A program made the position numbers and the translations under genes. Of a DNA stretch of 64,000 bases, positions 41,675 through 53,600 are shown one piece after another. The DNA is from Siphonodentalium dalli (lineage: Eukaryota > Mollusca > Scaphopoda > Gadilida > Siphonodentaliidae): NCBI GenBank assembly GCA_032622095.1, contig CP136065.1, positions 57,101,949-57,165,948 on the forward strand, in the 5' to 3' direction. Every line of letters begins with the position of its first letter. The stretch's first letter is position 1. Below the pieces are notes generated by a model. That model had not been told where the DNA came from and searched no databases. It saw nothing but the letters and a program-made list of their open reading frames with translations.

Positions 41675-44600
41675 AAAGGGGAGAAGCATCAATGTTCTAA
41701 GGAAATGGAAATAGAAAAATACCCGTTGACAAGAAATCCCCAGCCGGGTATTATAAACCCAGGGATGGCTAAATACTAATAACGCACCTAACAGGCTAAC
41801 CCAGGCAGCAAAAGCCGCAAGTTATAACGAAGAGCCCCCTTAAAAACAATAGAACCAACCCCCGAACCAAATCTTGAGTGGGTTGGGCCGTGTCCCAGTA
41901 CACGATGAGAGCCCGATGAAAAACCAGCTGCAAGCTCCCAAGAAAGGGCCCGACACCAACTACTTGGAGACATGCCATTGTCGATAAGGAGGAGGTATCA
42001 TTGACCAATAGTCTGACCGGGAAGCGAATGGGTATTACACAGACATACGTTGCAAGGCTCAGGCCGTATGAAGAACAGGGCTCAGAATTGGAGTTTCACA
42101 GCAGAAAACTTAGTTTGAAGCCTGGAGTTCGAGATATGACCGACTAAGATGCAATAAGCCATGTCATTTTCCCCTGATGACGTTCCCAAATGTGGAAATG
42201 CCCACCAACACAGTTAAACCCAACTGACCAATCACAGGCTACTGAATCCATGACAGAAAGGCAGCCAGGAACCGAAATTCCAATGTCGTTAAGGTGGAAA
42301 TCCACATATTTCCACCCATCAAAAACCGCCACAAACAGAAAGAACATCAAAATGTAGACAGACTTTGTCCGTATACAAATAAGAAATATCGCATAAACAG
42401 TATAGTATTGTCATTTGTTTGACCATTGTTATGTAAACAAAAGCATAAAAAGTCACTTTTCTTGTGTTTGTTTATATTATGATGGTAAACATAAAGAGCG
42501 TTCTTTGTTGCTGAATTCCTGATATGGAACTAATAAAGAGCGTTTATATAATTTGTGTGTGATTAGCCAGTGACACCGTGCTGTCTTCTGTAACACAATC
42601 AGGCTCTTGCTTATGTAAAATATAGTAAGTCTTTATGATAGCATGCTGTTTACGCGATGGTCATGGTATATATGAACGAAACTGTATGCGTTTTAATGTT
42701 TGTCTGTTTACGGTGTTTGGAACAAATATGAATATTTTCCACAACTAAGGCCAACCGTGCCTTTAACCACCGTCAACGCACGTGGTAACTTAAATAATAC
42801 GTCACCTGTATGCCATAGATTTGTTATAAAGAAAACGATCAGCGTCTTTAGTCATATCCAATGGTGCCTCGAATGTTCTGCCGTTAATAGGCCAGAAACT
42901 CTGATATTGTCGGCATAAACACGGATATTAAATCATTGACCGATTAAAATTATGGAAGACAAAGTCCGTTAAATCGAAACGAGTCGTCCGTTTCCGAGAT
43001 TATATTCGGAACAACCGCGTAATCTTTATGTGAATTGTACATAATTTTCAACTATAAGCAAAGAAATAATGTTGTTTGTATAAAACAAAAACAAAACTGT
43101 TTTTTCTAAACAAACGGCAACTTAGCTTCATTGGAGAGATTCTTTTTGCGTCCTTCCTAGTTGAGGAGGGATAAAAATATGGCGAATACTTCACTACGTG
43201 TCAGAAATCACGTGATTACACGTGTCATGAACATGACAGAGGATATGTACCATAGAATTTCGTACTGTTTTTTTTTCAACTCGGAGAGTTAACCCCTCCT
43301 ACTTGGGATAATATACCATATAGTTCAGTGGGCAAGATACCTTTGACGGAGATACCCTATTTCAAGGCTTGATCACTACACTAGGGCCCTGCGAATCGGA
43401 AATTCGGCTTATAGAATGTCAGATTTAACTATTATTGCCGAAAACAACAGTCATATCCTTTCAGAAAACAAGACATCTGAACTATTTAACAATGTAAATA
43501 TTTAGTTGTTAGTTTGTTCCAAGTAAATTACAGCTTTACAAACAGAACTGATTCCGATAACGAGAATCGCTTGAAGTTATCATCCGGAGAACAAAATAGT
43601 CAGAAAATTCTAAGTTGTCAAAGAGCATAACTCCGCCACAAATGGTTGAATAAGAATCAAATTCAAACTTGATCTGGACTGTCTCATATAAAAGCCACAT
43701 ACCAATTCTCATAAAATTATATCGAATAGTATTCAAGTTAATATCACTTCACTATTCAAAACGTACTTATCAAGAATGAATGGCGATGCCCGGCCGGTGT
43801 ACTCCTCCTCTGAGAATCGAGGACTTGGGAAGCACGCCCGTTTGGCACTGTGGCTATTATTGGTATCAGATTTGTGAGCATCTGCCCAGCTGGGACCATC
43901 ACTGCTATCAGAATATTGGCTACTATCATAAATCTGTCTGGTCTGAAAAGAAATAAAAACATAACCTATTTATGTTCTTATTCTTGCATAGTATAATTAT
44001 TGTGTGAATCCGTTCAAAACAATGAATGTTCACCTCATATGTGTTTGTGCATTATACATTCAAATATGATCTTTACACCGAATAATCAAATTATCACAAC
44101 AGGTAATAAATTTCAGAGAAATAACATTGTACTGTTTAGAGGATGGAGGATTTGATTTGTGTCACACCGACAGGTTTTCAAGCTGATACACAGTTAGTCT
44201 CTCAGTGAAATGGCTTTCCTTTCGGGGATGTTCCCATATCGAGGTTCTGGGGTAGACCAATTGTTGTGGACTTTACGAGTTTGGGCTTAGGTGGACTTAC
44301 CTTACGAGGTGACGGCGTTGGCCTTATATCAGCATCGAGGTTGAGCTTTGGTGAAGGTACTGGTTTTGGTTCAGATTCAATGTTGAGCTTAGGTGGAGGT
44401 GGTCGAGGAGGTGGTGATTTTGATTTCTTTGACTCCTGAAAAAATTACAGACAATTTATTAATCCTTCCTTAACTAACTTGATTTTGCACCCAGTTATAA
44501 CAGTACAATTAAAATGGTCTATTATTCATCTGGATGGGTGTTCAGGAAATATAAGTAGACAATAGACAGACACAAATATCAACAGGTGCTGAATAATTCA

Positions 44601-47600
44601 TATTCTTTGATGGGAAATGATCAGATAATAAGTTCAGCACTTGTTGAACTTATGATCTGAACATTTCCTAAGGGAATTACTCGTCAATGTGTCCAAAAAA
44701 GAGTTATAACTGAATGTCTGAAAATATGGTGCCGGACATTTGCTGAATGAGGTCCCCAGAAGGTGAATTTAGTTAGCACAGCGGGCTAGCATCACTAAAT
44801 TCACCCTCTGGGGACCTCATTCTGCTTAGGCTTCATCTTCTCTTTATTAGTTTAGTTTCACTATATATCCCCAAATTGGCAGACGACACAATGCATAATT
44901 GAGGTGCACATCACCTTCTTCACCATCTGGGAAATTAATTCTCAGTCTAGGTCTCCCATAGCAGATGAGGCCATGCAGAATGAGGTCCCCCAGAGGATAA
45001 ATTTGATGACACTAGCCCATTGTGCAGGGTAGCATCACTAAATTCACCCGCTATGTTTTTGATTATTTGAAATTTCAATCCTGAGTGATACATACTTGGT
45101 ATGATAAAATTCTTTATGGCAAGTTCAATTAATTGAAGGCTGCATTGTAATTTTTCAACAAATAGCATATATATAATTCCAATTATTCCTAGGTCCATTC
45201 AAAGAAAACTACACAGACTTTAACAGTTAATCTTCGAAAAATCACGATTTATGAATCATTGCTTAATAGGAAAATTTATGAATATACTCCCCCACAAGAT
45301 TGTTGCGGCAGTATAAGAAATTTTGATAATAGGAAGCTGGTTTATCTTCTTTACTTAGCTACAGTAATGCCCTAAATAATCGACTCCTTAACCACAGCAG
45401 AATTATGGGTAATTTTTCGGGATTTAGACAGAAATATGGCTTGTTGCTTGTTGTTAAGGAATGACAACAAGCCATATTTCCGACTAAATCCTGAGAAATT
45501 ACCCATAATTCTGCTGTGGTTAAGGAGTCGTTTATTTAGGGCATTACTGTAATAGGAAGCTGGTTTATATTATTTACTTAGCTAATAGGAAGCTGATTTA
45601 TCTTATTTACTCAGTTCTTTGGTAATAAAAACTAGAAAATAGTTTGATAAATTGTCTTACAAATATAGAAACAGGTGGCTCTTCACCATCGGACTGGAAC
45701 AGAGTATCGTAGTGAGAGATAAATTTGTAGACTATTTGGTTGGTGGTACCCTGGTCCTTTAGCCCTCCAATACCCTGGCTGCAGCTGTAAAATAGCAAAT
45801 CATTTTAACTATATTTCCACGTATTATGAAGCTAGAACAAACCAAACAAGAGGTGTGATTTTATATAAACAAAGATAAATAACTTTAGAATGGAAAACAT
45901 GAACAAAACGATTGAACACGCAATTGATTGTCATCATATTAGTGAACATTTATACCAAATTTCATTCAGATCAAATTTCTAGGAAGACAGGTCGATTTTT
46001 GTATCAACCCATATACCCTGTGCCAATGCATTCTCTTATATATGCGAGTCGACCATAGGTCGCCTCGCATATATAAGAGAATGCATTGGCCTAACAATTA
46101 TTATTATTTTATTTTTTTTTACTATTTTTTACAATTTTAATAATTTATTCTTATATTCTTTAACAGACTTATTTTGTAGGTTTAGGGCCGATGAGATCGG
46201 CCCCTGGCACTCAAAGGGTTAAGAACAAAAACAGATTAAGATTTTAACCCTTTCTATACAATATCAATGATGAGTAGTTATCCCATAGGAAATGTTCAGA
46301 TAATAAGTTCAACAAACATTTCTCTCAATAAATAGGACTCCTTCTGCACTTTCATTTATCCATCATCTGCTTTATCACCTTAACATCCCTCCAAACTTAT
46401 ACCATTCCGATGTACACTTTTTAACTGACTGGGAGAATCCATTTAGTGTAGAAAGGGTTAACAATTTGTTGGACAACTCACCGGAAAAGATTTGGTCCGA
46501 ACACGATAGCCAGGGCAGTAGGACTCATTTTGTTGTCCTTTTCATGACTCGCCACTATCACCAGGAACTTTGTGAGGTATTTAAGTAAGGCATAATTCTC
46601 ATCAGGTACGTCTCTGATAACCACACCCAGCTGTTTGAGACATTCACTTGGGTTTATAGCTGTATGCCTGAAATAAACAATGTGATTTTAAGTGGTGATA
46701 ATCATAGTCCAAATACATGAACCATTCTGATAATTGAATTAAAATATGAATTGGCAGAGAATCAACCTATAGATTCCTGTTTATTGACATAAAGGATATC
46801 TAATGTCGTTATGAGTCACAATTCTATAAAAAAAATTATTAATAGAGTGCACAAAGTTTATTTGAGCTGAGCTTATCGAGGCTCAAGTCGAATTTAGTGG
46901 ACGAGGTTAATAAATTTTGTTTGGAATTGCGACGAATTTGAGATCCATTTTATCACATAATCACATTTTAGCAAGGAAAACAATCTTGAAACAGCTGGGG
47001 GTTAAAACAAAATTAATATTGATTTCCTTATCACAACCAAAGAGGAAGTGAAGAGACCTTCAATAAAAAATATAGTTCCATTTTAATGTGTCTTTTCATG
47101 TTGACAAAATTGTTCAACCACCTTTATCACGCATGTTTATCTCACAGTCAAAACACTAAATAACCCAACAACGAATCAATTATCATAATTATATTCTAAT
47201 GAACATAATAATAAAGTTCCAGCATTGACATCAAAATCATTGCACTAAGCTCTTACATCACTGCGCGTGCCAATAATACATGTGTGTCTTACTAAAAATA
47301 TGTGGCTGGGTTTTAGGGGCTAATTATGTGATAAAATGATTAATTGCATTGATAGCACATGTCTATTGGATGGATCGAAAGTGTTAATATTTTCTAAACT
47401 GATCAACCGATCAATAACAAAAACTATACAGGTGAGGGGTGTCATCATAAACATGCACATAAAACATGAACATGTTCAGATAAAAAATATGTGAGTTATT
47501 GTGTCGGATACATGTACTAGTATGTGTCTATGGACAGCCGAACGGTTGATTCTACGGTCAGCATTTTGTGTAAAATACATGGTATGGGTACACATATCAG

Positions 47601-50600
47601 AAGGCTGAACCACAGGCAAGGAGTAACCCCATGATGCCAGATTCAACATGGACAGGACTAAACCCAAATTTTAAAACAAAACATCAACATTACCGAATAA
47701 CCAAAGATGAGTAACTCAGAATAGAAAATATGAACACCACTATTTAACACTCCATTGGGAAGTCATTGTGATCATGTGACTGTGAACATCCACAAAGAAG
47801 AACTTGGAGAAATAGAAAACACAAGGCCTTTTATTAGGCCCCGTGCCATTTACAAACAGTGAAGACAGGTTGTGATGGTGAACATCCATTAAAAATTTGA
47901 TTGAGGTGCTCCTCACATACGCTAAGCTGTCCACTGGCTAGCGACCAAATTTACATCATATCGGCATTTTGTTTTGATTGTCAAACAGCAAGCGAGACAC
48001 GGTTCACTTTACTGGATTAACCTGCTGTTATATTGTCTCACTCAATCAGTGGTGCTGTTATATGTTATATCATCTCACTCAATGTGTGGCAGTTAAAACC
48101 AAACACCAATCGAGGTAAATACGGTTGGTAACCTGTGGACAGCATGGTGTGTGTGAAAAATGCCTGAGATCCGACAACCAGCGGTATCTGCTCGTACAGA
48201 CAGATGAATAGACACTATCCACTATGACCCCAATCTTTGCATCGGGGAATGAGCTCAAAAAGGCTGCTTGTTGAACTAATCTGAAGTTTTAACATCCCAA
48301 GTATCCAGTATAAAGTATCCGGTTAGTAATGGGTTAATAAATAGATTTATTATGCTTAACATTATTGCATGAGTTTGTTGTGACGAGATAGTAACTTGAA
48401 CAGAACCTATATTCGAACTTGGCCTGTAGTTTTAGCTGGGAAACAAACATACCAGCTTTGGTTCATATAAAATAATCCAAACTGGAGTTATAGGTCAGAA
48501 ACCAAACTGTTATGACATCGGTCAAATTCTAAGTCGAAAATGGCCGTAACTCATGTAAAAATAATTGGACGGAACCCATATTCAAACTTGGCCTGTATCT
48601 TTAGCTAGGAAATACACATACCAACTTTGGTTCAGATCAAATATTTCAAACTGGAGTTCTCAATCGGAAACCATAAATGTTAACAGACTGTCAAATTCTA
48701 AGTCGAAAAAGGACGGTAACTCATGTAAAAATAATTGGACGGAACCCATATTCGAACTTGGCCTGAATCTTTAGATGGGAAATGCAAACTGGAGTTATCA
48801 ATCGGAAACAAAAATTTTAATGGACGGACGGACGGATGGACAGACTGATTACATGATACAACCTTTTTTCAAAAGTGTGTATAAAAATAAACCAATTGGT
48901 GTGCAATAAATAATAGAAAATGAGAAAGCAGATTATTACAAATAGAAAACTAAATGAAGCTACAGACTTCACTTATAAGCAGTCTGTTTTGAGAAATCTA
49001 ACAGTTTTCTACTTTATTATACTGTTTTATTATTTTACTTCCTCAACAATTCATCAGCATCGTGGAGCAGGAAGTGAAGTTGTATACCTCAGCATGAAAT
49101 TACATCATTTCATTATTGTACAGGCTCACAAATAATTTAATTTCCTTGAAGATAATCACTCAGAAAATTAATCATTTTGAGTCGTCTGAACTAGAATTTC
49201 TACAGGATAAACATGCCACTTGAGCAGCAAGTGAAGTTGCTCAAGAATGTCTGGTATTTGATTTGTCTGGATGGAGATTGTTAAGAGACAATCAATTTTC
49301 ACATCTATCACTCCTGACAGCAAGATGGGTTTATAAATGAGTCTTGTTCTAATTCTGACACAGGATGCTTGTTAAGTTATATATAGGGAGTGTGAGATTA
49401 GAATTTAGTGTCATTGGGTAAATACCTGCCAAAATGATTTGATAGCCTTTTTGAGACTAAAACTCGGATCATACAGAAGAAAATATTAGATAATCTAATT
49501 AACAAATATGAGATTTAAATAGTGTCTGTTACTGAACAAAATAAATGAGGAATCATTACACTCCAGAGTTCATTTGGAGTCTTAGGAGACACTTTATTTG
49601 GTATTGAGAATATAATACAATAATAATACACAATATTAATTTGGGGACATCCTCAAAAGAGAGACAGGATTCCCAACCACCAACCACCAACCCCCCCCCC
49701 CCCACCCCAAAACAAAAACTCGCATATATAAGATAACGCATTGGCACAGGATCTTTAATGCTGCACCAGTGCAGCTCCCGTCATGAAAGGGTAAATCAAG
49801 TTCAAAACCAATCAAAGGGCGTCGGCATGATGTTGTAATTGACAGCGGATGAATTATTATTTTGCAAAATGGAAAACGCAGACAGTCCAAGTTAAATTGT
49901 TTACAGTCACTTGTAAAGCAGGGTTTTCTACGATTTCCAGTTGGAAATTATTACATAATGACAAGTACTAATCATTTTTACAGTGACGTAATAATGGCCA
50001 ATTGATTGTTACTGGTCTCTCATGATGGTGTGATGTGATGTAGACTCATAGACAAACCAGGAAATAGTATGTCTGACATTTGCAGAATGAGTTCCCCCAG
50101 ATGGTGAATTTAGTGACGCTATCCCGAATGGTGGCTAGCATCACCAAATTCACCTTCTGGGAACCTCATTCTGCTTAGGCCTCAACTGCTATGGGAGACC
50201 TAGGGTCAGAATGAAGTTCCCTAGTTGAAGTTGGTGATGTTCACCAATTAGTCACCACAATTATGCATTTAATTTTCTGCAAATTAGGGGATATAGAAAC
50301 GGAACAGAATGGAAAAAGTAACGAATAACTATGTTAGATTAAGACTATAGTAGATACTTTCAAGAATATGAGGCCTAAGCAGAATAAGGCCCCCCCCCCC
50401 CCCCCCCCCCCCCGAGGGTGAATTTGGTGATGCTCGTCTGGGGACCTCATTCTGCAAATGTGAGACATTATTTCCAGGCTTGCTCGTAGAGCTACAGTAA
50501 TTCCCTAAATAATCGACTCCTTAACCACAGCAGAATTATGGGTAACATTTCAGGATTTAGTCGGAAATATGGCTTGTTGCCATATTTCCGACTAAATCCT

Positions 50601-53600
50601 GAAAAGTTACCCATAATTATGTTGTGGTTAAGGAGTCGATTATTTAGGGCATTACTGTAGTGTCTAGTCAATAGTCAGTACTCACTTTCCTGAATAACCA
50701 CAAAGTCCTGAGTCATGTGTTCTGGTATAACGCTATCCGGCATCTCTCGTAAGAACATCTTTAACAGGCCAGCCACCGCCATAATATCACAGGCATCATC
50801 GAGGTTCGCCGTCCCATCCTGATCATACGTGCATTTCAGTTTTTCTACGACCCTAGCATTCCCATTGACCCGGAACAGACCTTCACTCTCGTACCCTGAA
50901 AATAGCACAAATGCAGAATATTTAAAGATGCCAAATGTATGAACAGGACAATATGACCATCAGGTCGGGGTATATAATACAGTAAAACTTTAACCCTTTC
51001 ATGACAGGATCTGTGCTGGTGCAGCATTAAAGACCCTGTGCCTTGCATTCTCTTATATATGTGAGTCTCCCATAGGAAGCCTCGCATATATAAGAGAACG
51101 CACTGGTTTACAAGGGCAAGGTATTCTCTTATATATGGGAGACTCCCTATGGGAGACTCACATATATAAGAAAATGCATTGGCACAGGATATTCGCAAAA
51201 ATTTCAGGAAGCTCCAGACATGGAATGGTTAAAGGTGGGGTTGACATGACCATGAGTTAACAGAATCGATTTTATCGACAGTCGACTAATCGTTCATATA
51301 TTCACCCTATATTACATCCAGGTAAACAAGTGATAAATGCAAAATTACAATGACTTCTTTACATCCATTCTGAACAATGTTATAAACTGTCAGTGTTCCG
51401 TGTTTTATTTCATATATACAACAACAAATGCTAATACTCTCATTCATCCCGATGTAGTTATAAACATGCCCTTACTATTAAATACTGCCCAGAATTGCCG
51501 ATGAGCCCAAAGTTTCTGCAAACAGCACACATGACGTCGACGTGACAGTAACTGTGCAAAATTCTCGCCCACAAGCAAACGATATGTATTTCGGCAGAGC
51601 ATGTGCTTCGCATAAATCGACTAAAAGAGCGAAACTGCGACGAAAGGCGTGCACTTGCACTGAAGACAGTGAAGTTAACGAGGACATAGTGGTAGATATT
51701 TGAGCCTTTGTGTGCGTGACAGGGATGCAGTCACATTTACTGACATGTATAACCTGGACATTTTCACTAAAAAGTTGCAACGGCGCTAACATCAAAAGCA
51801 AAGAAAGCGGCTGGCCTGCCATGAACTGTGAGAACATGTCGCACACAGAATTCTTTGAAGATGACAGCCAAACATCAAAGGCAAAGGAAGCCGCATCGTG
51901 GCGATCTGATGAGAGAACAGGCTGCAGGGTGGTAAATAATGCTGCATACGCTGTTTACTGTTACTTCCAGGCATGGCATTGGACCATCCGTGCTTAGTCC
52001 TGCTTACATACATGAATATACCCACCACCCTCCCCATGGGCAATTCATTGACGAAAATACGGTAAATACTGTCGACTACCACACCTGTCGAAGGTTAGTC
52101 GATTAATTGAATAATCGTGGCAAGACCAGTTAAAGGCCTAAATGCACTCAATAGCTGCAAGCCTGGAAATAGTGTGTCTGACATTTGCTAAAGACTAAAG
52201 ACATATTTTGCATCTCAAGGTGTCAAAATTTTATAAAATAATGTTTTCTTTTGTTTTTAATGCCAGGATAGAAATGTAGATTAACTTGCTATTTTGCCAA
52301 TACCAGTGCGAATAAGTAAATGATGCAATACGCAGCGCCCTGTATGATAAGGCTGTATCTGACGCACTTTGAAGGCTTTCAGTCCTTTTAACCCTTTCTT
52401 TACTAAATACTCATTGACGAGTAGTTCCCGCAGGAAATGTTCAGATAATACAGTAATGCCCTAAATAATCGACTCCTAAACCACAGAATTATGGGTGACT
52501 TTTTTCCCCAGGATTTAGTCAGATTTAGTTGGAAATATGGCTTGTTGCCATTCATCAGAAAGTTCTCAGTGAGAGCTTTCCGATGAATTCCGACTAAATC
52601 CTGAAAAGTTACCCATAATTCTGCTGTGGTTAAGGAGTCAATTATTTAGGGCTTTACTGTAAGTTGAACAAACAAACTTATTATCTGAACATTTCTAACA
52701 AATGAATATGAATTCTGCACTTCTATCATCTTTTCATACATCTGTTGTCTGCTCAATTTCCATGAATACTTCTCCAAATGAATAATAGACTGTTCCAATG
52801 TATACTTTTATAACTGAATGGGGGAATCCATTCAGCAAAGAAAGGGTTAAATCGGGTCCTCCATACTAACCTGAGGTTTCTATGTATTCACATATCTTCT
52901 GCACTATTTGTGGAACATTGGAGCTGGATCGTCTGAGTAAATCTTCAAGAGGAACTCCAAAGGTCTTATTATGGTTTTGTGATATCGTTTTCTTCTTCGT
53001 CCCGGGGCTTATCAGTTTTTTGACAATGTCCATCGAACCATTAGTCGGATTGGGAACCTGAAATACAATGGAAGGGGACATTAATTCATTTGTGGGGATT
53101 TTATTAAAATTTCAATACATACATGTAGCCTGACTCCTTAGAATTATTTCTCCCTGCCGTCTGCTCTTATCTGAAAATACCTACAATTGAGTCAGGGCTC
53201 GAAATGTTTACCTGTCCACCTGTGTCGGACAGGTCACTGTTTTGGATGACAAGTAGATTTTTGTGCTACATTTTGTACATGTCACCTATGACAAGTGAAC
53301 TACATGTAAGTCTGCAGATTTGTATTGTGTAGACCAATATCTACCTTTATTACATTTATCCTACCCTTATTCCATTCAATAAACCCATTCTATAAATTGT
53401 GATATGAAACGTTCGCTGCATAAAAGGAAATAGTGCCAGCTGACCTTTGACTTCCAGTTTGATGCTACATCTCAAAATACTTTGGCTTCCAATAATTTTT
53501 CAACAAACAAAAAAAATGAAGAGTTTGGAAAGTTATTTCATTAACTATATGCTATTAAATTTGTTAAAGATTATTTATTTATCTGGGACTATTTCTTTAC

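Larger units (their letters stand above)
40914..43357 (+). mobile_element. Nested element with ~185-bp terminal inverted repeats
   Basis: TATCTCCTAGAAGTATCTTG, CCCACTGAACTATATGG and on to CGCCATATTTTTATCCC (41100) is mirrored from GGGATAAAAATATGGCGAAT (43171) to CTTTGACGGAGATA (43356). A back-to-back pair of ends also lies at 41155-41255. The interior includes a 55-nt poly-C run and part of a family K element; no transposase frame is visible, so it is non-autonomous or gutted. Class not assigned. Confidence 0.8.
40807..43371 (+). mobile_element. Family E (hAT-like) element split by a nested 2.4 kb insertion
   Basis: CAAGCCTTGAAATAGTGTGT at the left and CCTATTTCAAGGCTTG at the right, with exact 8-bp flanks ATCACTAC (40799-40806 and 43372-43379). 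The left part is one collapsed module ending GCAAATGACAGACACA; the matching CTATTTCAAGG end is 2.4 kb away because another element lies between. Confidence 0.87.

Noticed and set aside
50845-50908. ATG upstream of exon 3 as a separate gene start
   Set aside because: It is intronic; the acceptor at 50896 and the phase with exon 2 place this frame inside the FAM13-like gene.
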